64,000 nucleotides of DNA from Pseudomonas tehranensis (GTDB lineage: Bacteria > Pseudomonadota > Gammaproteobacteria > Pseudomonadales > Pseudomonadaceae), in the NCBI RefSeq assembly GCF_014268615.1, contig NZ_JABWQV010000001.1, positions 1 through 64,000 of the forward strand, given 5' to 3'. The translations under genes and the position numbers were made by a program. The first letter of the stretch is position 1, and the number at the start of each line of letters is the position of its first letter. The notes under the pieces are model-generated. The model was given only the letters and a program-made list of their open reading frames with translations. It was not told the DNA's origin and ran no database searches. Below are positions 8,255 to 17,614 of the stretch, piece by piece.

Positions 8255-9403
8255 ATGCTTGCAACAGCCATTGAGGCGATCGAGACGATCATCGTCGATC
8301 TGCCCACCATCCGCCCGCACAAACTGGCGATGCACACGATGCAGAACCAGACCCTGGTGATCATTCGCGTGCGCTGCGCCGACGGCATCGAAGGTATTGG
8401 CGAGTCCACGACCATCGGTGGCCTTGCCTACGGCAACGAGAGCCCGGAAAGTATCAAGACCAATATCGACCGGCACTTTGCGCCGCTGCTGGTGGGCCAG
8501 GATGCCAGTAATGTGAACGCTGCCATGTTGCGCCTGGAGCGCAGCATTCGTGGCAACACCTTTGCCAAGTCGGGGATCGAAACCGCATTGCTCGATGCCC
8601 AAGGCAAGCGTCTTGGCCTGGCGGTGAGCGAGCTGTTGGGCGGCCGCGTGCGTGATGCCTTACCGGTGGCGTGGACCCTGGCCAGTGGTGACACCGAAAA
8701 AGACATTGCCGAAGCCCAGCAGATGCTCGACCTGCGCCGCCATCGCCTCTTCAAACTGAAAATCGGTGCTGGTGAGGTCAATCGCGACCTGGCCCATGTC
8801 CTGGCGATCAAGAAAGCCTTGGGCGACCGCGCCAGTGTAAGGGTCGACGTCAATCAGGCCTGGGACGAAGCGGTGGCGTTACGTGCGTGCCGGATTCTCG
8901 GTTCGAACGGCATCGACTTGATCGAGCAGCCGATTTCCCGTCATAACCGCGCCGGTATGGCGCGCCTGAACGCCATGAGCCCCGCACCGATCATGGCCGA
9001 CGAGTCGATCGAATGCGTCGAGGATGCATTCAACCTGGCCCGGGAAGGGGGCGCCTCGGTATTCGCCTTGAAAATCGCCAAGAACGGCGGGCCTCGTGCA
9101 GTGCTACGCACCGCTGCGATTGCCGACGCGGCCGGCATCGGCCTCTATGGCGGCACCATGCTCGAAGGCGGCGTGGGGACACTCGCTTCTGCCCACGCCT
9201 TCATCACGCTCAATAAACTGACCTGGGACACCGAGCTGTTCGGGCCACTGTTGCTGACCGAGGATATTCTCAGTGAACCGTTGGTTTACCGTGATTTCGA
9301 GCTGCATGTGCCCAATACCCCTGGCCTGGGCGTGACGCTGGACGAAGAGCGCCTGGCGTACTTCCGTCGCGACAAAACCTCCACCGTCGTTCATCAAGTC
9401 TGA
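8255..9403 (+). CDS. catB: Muconate cycloisomerase
   Basis: The protein has 382 residues and belongs to the enolase superfamily. The N-terminal segment VDLPTIRPHKLAMHTMQ is characteristic of Pseudomonas CatB. The barrel carries the KLKIG lysine pair region, VDVNQ, IEQP and MADES metal and acid-base positions, and GLYGGTMLEG near the C-terminus. It cycloisomerises cis,cis-muconate to muconolactone in the cytoplasm (catechol branch of the beta-ketoadipate pathway, Mn-dependent). I placed the start at 8255, giving MLATAIEAIETIIVDLP, rather than at the earlier in-frame codon at 8189, because only the later one gives the family N-terminus. It is the first gene of catB-catC-catA. Confidence 0.95.
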   Translation: MLATAIEAIETIIVDLPTIRPHKLAMHTMQNQTLVIIRVRCADGIEGIGESTTIGGLAYGNESPESIKTNIDRHFAPLLVGQDASNVNAAMLRLERSIRGNTFAKSGIETALLDAQGKRLGLAVSELLGGRVRDALPVAWTLASGDTEKDIAEAQQMLDLRRHRLFKLKIGAGEVNRDLAHVLAIKKALGDRASVRVDVNQAWDEAVALRACRILGSNGIDLIEQPISRHNRAGMARLNAMSPAPIMADESIECVEDAFNLAREGGASVFALKIAKNGGPRAVLRTAAIADAAGIGLYGGTMLEGGVGTLASAHAFITLNKLTWDTELFGPLLLTEDILSEPLVYRDFELHVPNTPGLGVTLDEERLAYFRRDKTSTVVHQV

Positions 9404-9413
9404 GGAGAACGCC

Positions 9414-9704
9414 ATGCTGTTTCACGTAAAGATGACTGTGCAGTTGCCGCTCGACATGGATCCAGAAACGGCCGCCAGGCTCAAGGCCGATGAAAAGGCC
9501 CTAGCCCAACGGTTGCAGCAACAAGGCAAATGGCGCCATTTGTGGCGCATTGCCGGGCTCTATGCCAATTACAGTGTGTTCGATGTCGACAGTGTCCAGG
9601 AGCTGCATGACTTGCTCATGCAGTTGCCGCTGTACCCCTACATGGCGATTGAAGTTGCCGCGATGTGTCGCCATCCGTCTTCCATCCATGAGGATGACCG
9701 CTGA
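9414..9704 (+). CDS. catC: Muconolactone delta-isomerase
   Basis: This small protein of 96 residues begins MLFHVKMTVQLPLDM and contains GKWRHLWRIAGLYANYSVFDVDS-type core elements and LPLYPYM, all typical of CatC. It converts muconolactone to beta-ketoadipate enol-lactone and works as a homo-oligomer. A strong GAGGAGA site precedes the ATG, 10 bases after the catB stop, so it is cotranscribed with catB. Confidence 0.95.
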   Translation: MLFHVKMTVQLPLDMDPETAARLKADEKALAQRLQQQGKWRHLWRIAGLYANYSVFDVDSVQELHDLLMQLPLYPYMAIEVAAMCRHPSSIHEDDR

Positions 9705-9758
9705 TCCCAGTCGGTTCAGTTCGTTACGCTAATAATTAAAAGATGAGGAAACCACGCA

Positions 9759-10688
9759 ATGAACGTCAAGATTTCCCACACTGCCGGTGTCCAGAAATTT
9801 CTCGAAGAGGCCAGCGGTCTGCTCAACGATGGGGGTAACCCACGGGTCAAGGATCTGCTCTACCGGATCTTGCGTGATTCGGTGAACATCATCGAGGACC
9901 TTGCCGTGACGCCGGAAGAGTTCTGGAAAGCGGTCAATTATCTCAACGTGCTGGGGGCTCGCCAGGAAGCGGGATTGCTGGTGGCCGGGATCGGTCTGGA
10001 ACATTACCTCGACCTGCTGATGGATGCCGAAGACGAGCAGGCCGGCAAGGCTGGCGGCACGCCGCGGACGATCGAAGGACCGTTGTACGTGGCAGGCGCG
10101 CCGTTGTGCCAAGGTGAGGCTCGGCTGGACGATGGCAGCGATCCGGGCGTGCCGCTGTTCATGCAGGGCCGGGTGTTCAACACCGCTGGCGAGCCATTGG
10201 CTGGTGCGGTTGTCGACGTCTGGCACGCCAACACGGGCGGCACTTACTCCTACTTCGATACCCAGCAGTCGGCGTTCAATTTGCGTCGGCGCATCGTCAC
10301 CGATACCGAGGGACGCTATCGCTTTCGCAGCATCGTACCGTCAGGCTACGGCTGCCCTCCGGACGGTCCGACCCAGCAATTGCTGGATCAGTTGGGACGT
10401 CACGGTCAGCGTCCAGCACACGTGCACTTTTTCATCTCGGCGCCGGATCATCGCCACCTGACGACCCAGATCAATCTCGACGGCGACAAGTACCTGCACG
10501 ACGATTTCGCCTACGCGACTCGTGATGAACTGATCGCAAAAATCACCTTCAGCGAGGATCAACAACGTGCGGCGGCGCACGGCGTCAACGGTCGTTTTGC
10601 TGAGATCGAGTTCGATTTCACCCTGCAGCTGTCCGCCCAGCTTGAAGAGCAGCAACGCTGCGAGCGGGTTCGTGCCTTGGAAGATTGA
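9759..10688 (+). CDS. catA: Catechol 1,2-dioxygenase
   Basis: The protein has 309 residues and is an intradiol ring-cleavage dioxygenase. An N-terminal helical linker domain is followed by the catalytic beta-sandwich. The Fe(III) ligands are visible as Tyr163 (GTYSYF), Tyr197 (PSGYGCP), His221 and His223 (PAHVHFF). It opens catechol to cis,cis-muconate. It is third in catBCA, 54 bases after catC, with GATGAGG before the ATG. Catechol is the expected end product of the iac pathway located at 37938-46592, which makes this operon the likely lower pathway. Confidence 0.96.
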   Translation: MNVKISHTAGVQKFLEEASGLLNDGGNPRVKDLLYRILRDSVNIIEDLAVTPEEFWKAVNYLNVLGARQEAGLLVAGIGLEHYLDLLMDAEDEQAGKAGGTPRTIEGPLYVAGAPLCQGEARLDDGSDPGVPLFMQGRVFNTAGEPLAGAVVDVWHANTGGTYSYFDTQQSAFNLRRRIVTDTEGRYRFRSIVPSGYGCPPDGPTQQLLDQLGRHGQRPAHVHFFISAPDHRHLTTQINLDGDKYLHDDFAYATRDELIAKITFSEDQQRAAAHGVNGRFAEIEFDFTLQLSAQLEEQQRCERVRALED

Positions 10689-10708
10689 CGGTTTGCCGCT
10701 GTAGCCAG

Positions 10709-10745
10709 GGCCGTGGGATAGCGAATAGTTATCCCGCGGCCTTTT
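10709..10745 (+). terminator. Rho-independent terminator of catBCA
   Basis: A 12-bp stem (GGCCGTGGGATA with TATCCCGCGGCC, one G-T pair) and a 9-base loop begin 21 bases after the catA stop and are followed by CTTTTG. This is one of the clearest intrinsic terminators in the window. Confidence 0.85.
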
Positions 10746-10789
10746 GCATTTGTACGCGGCGCCGGCTCATCGGACCGAGCGCCACAGGG

Positions 10790-10812
10790 GCCGGGAGGAG
10801 GGCTCTCCCGGC
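10790..10812 (-). terminator. Hairpin after the chemoreceptor gene
   Basis: GCCGGGAG and CTCCCGGC form a perfect 8-bp stem with a 7-base loop directly after the minus-strand stop at 10816. No T-run follows, so termination strength is uncertain. Confidence 0.5.
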
Positions 10813-10815
10813 TCA

Positions 10816-12867
10816 TTAGACCCGGAAATGCCCTACCAGGCGCTGCTGATGGTCTGCCATTTCATAAAGTGAGTCGCTGGCCTTCGAGGCGTCGCCCATT
10901 CGCGTGGTCAGCGTTTCACTGATGCCGCGAATGTCGCTGACACGGTGGCTGATGTCATCCACTACGGTGCTTTGTTCCAGGGCCGCGCTGGCAATCTGTT
11001 GGTTCATCTGTTCGATCACGTCCACGGCCTGGGAGATGTTCTCCAGGGCCGTGCGCGTCTGCTGGACTTGCAGCACGCTGCTGCCGGCTTGTTCGCGACT
11101 GAGCTGGGTGCTGTGCACCACGTCCTGACTCAGTTGCTGTAGCGATTCGATGACCATGCGCACCTGTTCCACCGAACTTTGGGTGTTACTGGCCAGGTGC
11201 CTGACCTCATCAGCCACCACGGCAAAACCCCGGCCCTGTTCGCCCGCCCGAGCCGCTTCAATAGCCGCATTCAAGGCCAAGAGATTGGTCTGTTGTGCGA
11301 TGGCGCAGATGACGTCCAGCACCTGGCCGATCTGGGCACTGTTTTCGGCCAGGGCACGCACTTGCTTCAGGGTTGCGTCCAGGCGTTGGTCCAGGTTTTC
11401 GATGTTGTGCACGGCGGTAGCGAACACGGCCTGGCCTGAGCGGCTGGCGTTTTCGGCAGCGGAGGCAGCATCGGCGGCGCGGTGCGAGTTGCGGGCGACT
11501 TCCTGGGCGCTGGCACTCATTTCATGCAGGGCAGTGGCGGCCAACTCCACTTCGCGGTACTGGCGCTGCATGCCCGCGCTGACTTCGCGGGCGATGCCCA
11601 GAGAGGTGTCGGCGCTGTTGCGGGTGTCCAGGGAGGCCGACTGAATATTGCGGATAATGGGTTGCAGCTTATCCAGAAAGCGATTGAAACCACTGGCCAG
11701 GCGACCCAGTTCGTCGCCTCGTCCGGCCGGCAGCCGTTGGGTCAGGTCGCCGTCACCCTCGACAATGGCGTCGAGCAGGCTGGCCACTTTCAGCAGTGGC
11801 CGTGTCACGCCATAGGCGGCGAGCCAGATCAGCAGCATGCCCAGGAGACTGGCCAGCAGACCCAGGCCGAGGTTGAGCCAGTTGGCCTGGCGGCTCTTGT
11901 CGTCGAGTTGGGCCTGCATTTGTCGGGCGGGCGCCTGTACCAAGGCTTGCGGAACCTTTATCTGCAACTGCCAGGTGGGGTTGTCGGGCGTGGTTTGCAG
12001 GGGCTGACGGATGTCGATGGCGGCGCCGGTCACCGTGCCACTGCGTCCAGCCACTTGGCCGGAAGCCGAGAGGATGCTGACCTCGCTGTCACCCTGATAC
12101 AGGTTTTGACTGAGATCGGCAGCCAGTTTTTGCAGTGTGTCGAGGCTGATGTCCATGCCGACTACACCGATCGGCTTGCCATTGACGAGCAGGGGAATGG
12201 AGATGCTGCTCATCAGCACTTTCTGACCCTCGACCTCACTGGCGTAGGGTTCGATCACGCAGGTGCGACGTTGTTCTTGAGGGCAGACGTACCAGGCGTT
12301 TTCCGGCTCGCTGCCGACCGGTGCATTGTTGGCGGTGATTTGTGGCTCGGTCAGCACCTCCTGGACCAGCCGCCCCGGTTGGCTCTGTGACCAATACAGG
12401 GCGAAGCGGCCTTTCTCGTTGCCTGCCAAGGCGCGTTGCCCGACAAAATCGGCGTCTTTACCGACCAACGCATCGGGCAACAGCACCACATACAGGCCCA
12501 GCACTTTCGAGCGTTTTTGCAGGGTCTGTCGCGTGATGCTGATCAGATCCTCGCGTAATTGCGTCGGCGTGAGTCGTCCCTCGAGGGTTTGCTCGCGCAG
12601 TTGCAGGACCTGTTGCGCGAATCCTTCACCGTAGAGTGCCGTTTCGTTGAAAAAGCGTTCGACATGCTGGCCGTGGGCAACGGCCTGGGCGTGCAGGCGT
12701 TGCGAGGCCGCCTGGCCCAGCAACTCGCTGCTCTGTTCCTTCAGCAGTCTGGCGCTTTGTTGATTCTGATAGAGCGAGGCGCCGATCAACGCGCCGACAA
12801 CGGCCAGCAGACATAGACCGCTCAGTAGCGTAATTCGCCACTGGATCGTGAGGTGAGCGAAAGGCAT
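10816..12867 (-). CDS. Methyl-accepting chemotaxis protein with periplasmic Cache-type sensor
   Basis: The protein has about 683 residues. TM1 covers about residues 11-31 ([18 protein letters not shown]). A periplasmic region of roughly 290 residues follows, with a Cache-like C-terminal subdomain ([15 protein letters not shown]) and two cysteines in CPQEQRRTC. Then come TM2 ([19 protein letters not shown]), a HAMP linker and the cytoplasmic signalling hairpin with [21 protein letters not shown] chose the ATG at 12867 because AGGAAA lies about 9 bases before it and TM1 follows at once. The frame extends 47 codons upstream in low-complexity sequence. Its position between catA and permease 2 suggests chemotaxis toward an aromatic or amine substrate. 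The ligand is not deducible. Confidence 0.92.
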   Translation of the reverse strand: MPFAHLTIQWRITLLSGLCLLAVVGALIGASLYQNQQSARLLKEQSSELLGQAASQRLHAQAVAHGQHVERFFNETALYGEGFAQQVLQLREQTLEGRLTPTQLREDLISITRQTLQKRSKVLGLYVVLLPDALVGKDADFVGQRALAGNEKGRFALYWSQSQPGRLVQEVLTEPQITANNAPVGSEPENAWYVCPQEQRRTCVIEPYASEVEGQKVLMSSISIPLLVNGKPIGVVGMDISLDTLQKLAADLSQNLYQGDSEVSILSASGQVAGRSGTVTGAAIDIRQPLQTTPDNPTWQLQIKVPQALVQAPARQMQAQLDDKSRQANWLNLGLGLLASLLGMLLIWLAAYGVTRPLLKVASLLDAIVEGDGDLTQRLPAGRGDELGRLASGFNRFLDKLQPIIRNIQSASLDTRNSADTSLGIAREVSAGMQRQYREVELAATALHEMSASAQEVARNSHRAADAASAAENASRSGQAVFATAVHNIENLDQRLDATLKQVRALAENSAQIGQVLDVICAIAQQTNLLALNAAIEAARAGEQGRGFAVVADEVRHLASNTQSSVEQVRMVIESLQQLSQDVVHSTQLSREQAGSSVLQVQQTRTALENISQAVDVIEQMNQQIASAALEQSTVVDDISHRVSDIRGISETLTTRMGDASKASDSLYEMADHQQRLVGHFRV

Positions 12868-12992
12868 GGCTGACGTTTCCTGCATTTGGAAGGGCTTTGG
12901 AGGCGAGGGGCAAGACGCCCTCGTTTTTTTCTTATGAGCGCGCCGAGTCTGGAGCGGCTGGGCAGAGCATGAGGGGCGGCCGTGCAGGGGGC

Positions 12993-13079
12993 TATCCCAA
13001 ATCGGCAAGAGCTGGCGGATTGGCAGCGCCGTTGCGACCCGTTTTGGGGCGGTGCCGATGATGCTACCGATTTGGGATA
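12993..13079 (+). promoter_or_regulatory. Upstream regulatory region of APC permease 2, perfect inverted repeat
   Basis: TATCCCAAATCGG (12993-13005) and CCGATTTGGGATA (13067-13079) are exact reverse complements, 61 bases apart. The downstream copy lies 129 bases before the permease ATG, exactly as in front of permease 1. A TTTTGGGG element sits between them (13042-13049), as in the other copy. The arrangement suggests cooperative binding or DNA looping by one regulator. Confidence 0.65.
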
Positions 13080-13208
13080 GCGAGCGGTTCGACGGGGGGC
13101 ATAGGATCGATTCCAGCGCGCGTCTAAAACAAAAACGCTAACCGGTACCGATCGTGCCTTGATCGGACCAACCCTATAGCGACTGCCTCATACAATAAGG
13201 TCAAGAAA

Positions 13209-14657
13209 ATGAGTGTATTTATCCCGGTCAACAGCTCGACGGAGCTCAAGCGTGGCGCCCTGGGTGTGGGCTTCATCATCTTCTTCGTGATTTCGGCAGC
13301 GAGCCCGTTGAGTGTCATCGCCGGTGGCTTTCCCATTGGCATCATGCTGGGTAATGGTGCCGGCACCCCGGCGTTGCTGATCCTGGCCTTGTTGGTACTG
13401 CTGGCGTTCTCGGTGGGCTACACCACGATGTCCCGGCATCTCACCAACGCTGGTGGTTTCTATGCGTTCACCTCTCGCGGGCTGGGTGGCTTGGCCGGCG
13501 GCGCGGCGGCGGTGTTGGCGATGTTCGCCTACAACATCCTCCAGATCGGGCTGTACGGCATGTTCGGCGGCGTGGTCAGCGGCACCATGGAGAGTGTGTT
13601 TGGCCTGGTGTTGCCCTGGTGGTCCTACTCGTTGATGGCGATGGCCAGCATCGCGATTCTGGGGTATCGCAAGATTGATCTGTCCGCCCGGGTGCTGTCG
13701 ATTGTCGTGATTGCCGAGTACTTGGCGATCCTGACCTTGGATTTTGCCATCCTGAAAACCGGCGGTGACAGTGGCATCAACCTCGACGCATTCGATCGCA
13801 GCCATGTGTTCAGTGGCACGCCGTCAATCGGGCTGCTGTTCTGCTTCGCAGCGTTCATCGGTTTCGAGGCCACGACCATCTACGGCGAAGAGGCCAAGAA
13901 CCCGCAACGCACTATCCCGATTGCCACCTACAGTTCCGTGTTGCTGATTGGCGGTTTCTACGCTTTGTCAGTCTGGTCCATGGTGGTGGGGGTCGGCGCG
14001 GACAAGATCGTCCCGATGCTTCAGGCCTTAGAGGACCCGACGACTTTTATCTACGGCATGTCCGATCATTTTGTCGGGCCATACCTGACGCAGATTATCC
14101 GCGTGTTGTTCATGGTCAGTATCTACGCCGGGCTACTGGCGTTCCATAATGCCGCGGCGCGCTACTTTTTCGCCATTGGTCGAGATGGCCTGCTGCCCAG
14201 CCAGTTGGGCACCACCCATCGCATTCACCAGAGTCCGCACATGGGGTCGGCGTTGCAAAGCCTGATCGCTGCGGTGGTGGTGCTGATCTTCGCGGCTATG
14301 GATGCCGATCCTATCCTGCAGTTGTTCGCCTGGTTCTCCAACCTGGCTACCCTCTGCGTGATTCTGTTGATGGCGCTGACCTCGGTCGCGATCTACGTGT
14401 ATTTCCAGCGTCACCCGCAGCTTAAGGTCGGGGTCTGGCGCGGGAAAATTCTGCCGGGCTTTTCTTGCCTGGCACTGCTGACGGTGCTGGTCCTGGCCGT
14501 CGTTCATTTCGATGTGCTCACCGGTGCCAGCCAATTGATCTCCTATGGTCTCTGCGCCGTGATACCCGCCGCACTGATCGGCGGTCTGTTTCTGGCCGTG
14601 CGGCTGCGAAGGACCTCGCCGCAACGGTTCATGGCCCTGGGCAGCCACAAGCTCTAG
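13209..14657 (+). CDS. APC-superfamily permease (paralogue 2)
   Basis: The protein has 482 residues and is about 91% identical by hand count to the permease at 5788. Most differences cluster in the last 100 residues and at residues 62-80. It has the same multi-helix architecture, VISAASPLSVIAGGFP near the start and GFEATTIYGEEAKNP in the middle. It is an inner-membrane importer of unknown amine, amino acid or organic acid. It precedes an aldehyde dehydrogenase (14745) and an OprD porin (16262) on the same strand. These could form an uptake-plus-oxidation unit for one substrate. Confidence 0.9.
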   Translation: MSVFIPVNSSTELKRGALGVGFIIFFVISAASPLSVIAGGFPIGIMLGNGAGTPALLILALLVLLAFSVGYTTMSRHLTNAGGFYAFTSRGLGGLAGGAAAVLAMFAYNILQIGLYGMFGGVVSGTMESVFGLVLPWWSYSLMAMASIAILGYRKIDLSARVLSIVVIAEYLAILTLDFAILKTGGDSGINLDAFDRSHVFSGTPSIGLLFCFAAFIGFEATTIYGEEAKNPQRTIPIATYSSVLLIGGFYALSVWSMVVGVGADKIVPMLQALEDPTTFIYGMSDHFVGPYLTQIIRVLFMVSIYAGLLAFHNAAARYFFAIGRDGLLPSQLGTTHRIHQSPHMGSALQSLIAAVVVLIFAAMDADPILQLFAWFSNLATLCVILLMALTSVAIYVYFQRHPQLKVGVWRGKILPGFSCLALLTVLVLAVVHFDVLTGASQLISYGLCAVIPAALIGGLFLAVRLRRTSPQRFMALGSHKL

Positions 14658-14744
14658 GGCCCCCCCGCAGTACCACTCCACTACGAATACATCTGCCGGC
14701 CGCCGTTCGGTACGGCTCGTCAGCGCGTGAAAGGAAGGTTTCAA

Positions 14745-16166
14745 ATGCACACATACAAGATGCTCATCAACGGCGTTCGGGTTGCCGGTGAAAACGGACA
14801 GTTTGACGTCATCAACCCCGCCACGGGAGCCGCATTCGCCCAATGTCCAGCCGGGTCGCTGGCGCAACTGGACCTGGCCGTGGATGCCGCGCAGGCGGCA
14901 TTCGGCAAGTGGCGGCACAGCACTCATCCTGACCGTTGCGATCGCCTGATGAAAGTCGCTGCGGACATCGAACAAGAAGCCGAGTCCCTGGCCCGGCTGA
15001 TCGTCCAGGAGCAAGGCAAACCGTTGGCGCTGGCCTTTTCCGAAGTCATGGGGGCGGCCGCCTGGACGCGTTATGCGGCGCAACAACAGATTGCCGTGGA
15101 ACTGGTGGAAGAAACCCCCACCCAGCGCATCGAACTGCACCGCAAGCCTCTTGGCGTGGTGGCTTCGATCACCCCGTGGAACTGGCCGTTCATGATCGCT
15201 GTATGGCACATCATGCCGGCGCTGCGGGCCGGTAACTGTGTGATCAGCAAACCGTCGAGCCTGACTCCCCTGAGCACCTTGCGCCTGGCGGAGATCATCG
15301 CCCGTCATGTGCCCCATGGCGTGATCAACTGCGTGACCGGTGAACAAGGTTTTGGCAGTGCGATCACCACGCACACCGGCATCCAGAAGATTGTCTTCAC
15401 CGGCTCGACGGCCACCGGGCAAAGCGTGATGCGCGGTGCCGCCAGCAACCTCAAGCGCCTGACCCTGGAATTGGGCGGCAACGACGCCGCCATCGTCCTG
15501 CCGGGTACGCCGGTGGAGGCGGTGGCCGAGGAAATTTTCCAGGCGGCCTTTCTCAACATGGGTCAGACCTGTGCTGCGCTCAAGCGCCTGTATATCCACG
15601 AGTCCCAATACCAGGCATTCGCCGATGCCCTGACCGGGATTGCCGCCCGCCAGGTCGTCGGCGATGGCCTGGAGCCTTTGGTCACCTTCGGTCCGGTGCA
15701 GAACCTTGAACAACTGCAGTTGGTCGATGCGCTGGTCGCCGATGCGCGGGCCCAGGGTGGACGGGTCTTGTGTGGCGGTGCGCGCCTGGATCGCCCGGGC
15801 TTCTTCTATCCGCCCACCCTGGTCGCGGATGTGACGGATGGCCAGCGCCTGGTCGACGAGGAGCAGTTCGGTCCGGTGTTGCCGCTGATCGCGTACCGGG
15901 ATGTCGAGGATGTCCTGCGTCGCGCCAATGCGGGCGACATGGGCTTGGGCGGCTCGGTCTGGGGAGTGGACATCGAACAGGCGCAGGCGTTGGCCTGCCG
16001 TCTCGAAAGCGGGGTGGCGTGGGTCAACTGCCATGCCCAGATCCAGCCGAACACGCCGTTTGGCGGCAGCAAGATGTCCGGTTTTGGTGTCGAGTTCGGC
16101 CTTGAAGGCCTGCTGGAATTCACCGGCCAGCAGCTGTTGTTTGTCCGCAAGCGTGACCCTGAATAA
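14745..16166 (+). CDS. NAD(P)-dependent aldehyde dehydrogenase
   Basis: The protein has 473 residues and is complete. PWNWPF marks the cofactor-binding start, the general-base Glu is in TLELGGNDAAIV and the nucleophile Cys is in NMGQTCAALK. The sequence belongs to the broad succinate-semialdehyde/betaine-aldehyde type group rather than the FeaB type at 20197 and 36290. I chose the ATG at 14745 because AAGGAAGG lies 7 bases upstream, in preference to a start 6 codons earlier. It follows permease 2 by 87 bases and precedes an OprD porin by 95 bases, probably in one transcription unit. Substrate unknown. Confidence 0.9.
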   Translation: MHTYKMLINGVRVAGENGQFDVINPATGAAFAQCPAGSLAQLDLAVDAAQAAFGKWRHSTHPDRCDRLMKVAADIEQEAESLARLIVQEQGKPLALAFSEVMGAAAWTRYAAQQQIAVELVEETPTQRIELHRKPLGVVASITPWNWPFMIAVWHIMPALRAGNCVISKPSSLTPLSTLRLAEIIARHVPHGVINCVTGEQGFGSAITTHTGIQKIVFTGSTATGQSVMRGAASNLKRLTLELGGNDAAIVLPGTPVEAVAEEIFQAAFLNMGQTCAALKRLYIHESQYQAFADALTGIAARQVVGDGLEPLVTFGPVQNLEQLQLVDALVADARAQGGRVLCGGARLDRPGFFYPPTLVADVTDGQRLVDEEQFGPVLPLIAYRDVEDVLRRANAGDMGLGGSVWGVDIEQAQALACRLESGVAWVNCHAQIQPNTPFGGSKMSGFGVEFGLEGLLEFTGQQLLFVRKRDPE

Positions 16167-16261
16167 GCCCATTCGCCTTGCGAAGTCGGTGCGGCCCGCC
16201 GTGCCGACGTCATGCCAATACCTAAGACAGCCTATGAAGGCGCACCAGAGGAGCATCACCC

Positions 16262-17584
16262 ATGCGGTATCCATTCAGTCCATTGCTCGGCGGCACGCTT
16301 GCGTGCTCATTGGCGCTTTGCGCCATCAGTCAGGCCCAGGCCTATGAGCTCTACAGCGATGAGAGCCGTCATCTCAACGCAGACATGACGGCGGTTTTCG
16401 GCCTGTTCAACAGTCGCAAGAACTATGACGGCACTTCCGGTGGCTCGACCTGGCGGGAAGGTTTCATCAAGTACGGCTTGAGCGGTGATCAGGCCTTGGC
16501 AGGCAACGGCACGGCGTACGGCGCCTTCTCCCTGGTCAGTTCCGCCACCTGGGGAGACGGCGACCCGTCGGGCAATACCCTGGGCAGCGAGCGCACGACG
16601 AAGATCGAGGATGCCTATCTGGGCTGGCGTTCCGGTGATTTGTTTCCGGCGTTGGGCAAGGATGGCGTCGATATTTCCGGTGGGCGCCAGGTGGTCAAGC
16701 TGGGTCGTGGCTTCCTGCTCAACGATGACGGGCCGAACCTGGGCAAGGGCCCTGCCGACGGCGCCCTGAACCGCGGCGGAGCCTATTACCTGGCCGCACG
16801 GCACGCTTTCGACCAGACCGCCTACTTGCGCCTGGGCGGGCAGGATGGTCTGCATGGCAGCCTGCTCTGGCTCAAGTCCGACAACCGCGCCCAGGCTGAG
16901 ACCGAACTGGCCGCCGGCACCTTGGACTACACCACCAAACCCGGTACGTTGGGGCTGACCTGGGTGCATGGCATCGACGTCGATGAGCAATGGGCCAGTG
17001 ATTTTCAGCGCCAGCGCAAAGGCATGAATGTCTACAGCGTGCGGGGTGAAGGCGATGCCGGTATCGAGAACGTCAGCCTGGCGTTCGAGTATGCCTGGCA
17101 GGACAAGGACAGCGGTCCTGAGAAAGCCTGGTACGGGGAGGCGGGGTATACCTTCGCTGACGTCGCCTGGGCGCCGAAGGTGACGTATCGCTACACCCGC
17201 TATTCGCAGAAATGGGACTCGCTGTTCACTGGTGTGAGCACGGGCTATGGCACCTGGTTGCAGGGCGAAGTCGCCAGCAACTACGCCGGGCCATTCAACA
17301 GTAACACCAGCATTCATCACGTCGGCCTGAAAGCGACGCCCTTGGAGAACCTGACGGTGGGCGCGCTGTACTTCGATTTCGACACGTTGCGTAAGCGCGA
17401 CTCGCTGAATCTCGATGCCCAGGAACTGGATCTTTATGCAGAATGGGCCGTCAACCCGCACTTGATCATCAGCCCCTTGGTCGGCCTCTACAAACCCAAG
17501 CAGGACTCAAACTCGGGTGGCAATCAGGTCGGCGGAAACGGCACCAACCTGTACAGCCAGCTGACGGTGGCCGTTCCGTTCTGA
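16262..17584 (+). CDS. OprD-family outer-membrane porin
   Basis: The protein has 440 residues. A Sec signal peptide (basic MRYPF, hydrophobic core, cleavage near SQAQA-YELY) precedes a beta-barrel sequence rich in alternating aromatic residues and ending in PF. OprD channels are substrate-selective for amino acids or small acids. A GAGGAG site lies before the ATG. It follows the aldehyde dehydrogenase and permease 2, so outer- and inner-membrane uptake and oxidation appear to be encoded together. It resembles the partial porin at the start of the window. Confidence 0.93.
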   Translation: MRYPFSPLLGGTLACSLALCAISQAQAYELYSDESRHLNADMTAVFGLFNSRKNYDGTSGGSTWREGFIKYGLSGDQALAGNGTAYGAFSLVSSATWGDGDPSGNTLGSERTTKIEDAYLGWRSGDLFPALGKDGVDISGGRQVVKLGRGFLLNDDGPNLGKGPADGALNRGGAYYLAARHAFDQTAYLRLGGQDGLHGSLLWLKSDNRAQAETELAAGTLDYTTKPGTLGLTWVHGIDVDEQWASDFQRQRKGMNVYSVRGEGDAGIENVSLAFEYAWQDKDSGPEKAWYGEAGYTFADVAWAPKVTYRYTRYSQKWDSLFTGVSTGYGTWLQGEVASNYAGPFNSNTSIHHVGLKATPLENLTVGALYFDFDTLRKRDSLNLDAQELDLYAEWAVNPHLIISPLVGLYKPKQDSNSGGNQVGGNGTNLYSQLTVAVPF

Positions 17585-17614
17585 CCGTTCAGCCACTGCG
17601 TCCAGGGCTGAGGC

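Larger units (their letters stand above)
12993..14657 (+). repeat. Direct repeat unit B: permease gene plus its upstream region
   Basis: This is the second copy of the unit at 5582-7236, same orientation, about 5.75 kb downstream. Nucleotide identity is high across coding and leader sequence but not perfect, so the duplication is not very recent or is kept similar by gene conversion. Confidence 0.8.

Noticed and set aside
14133-16274. 713-codon minus-strand reading frame
   Set aside because: It is antisense to the permease 2 end and the whole aldehyde dehydrogenase at 14745-16166. Composition is His/Arg/Gln-rich and shows no recognisable domain.
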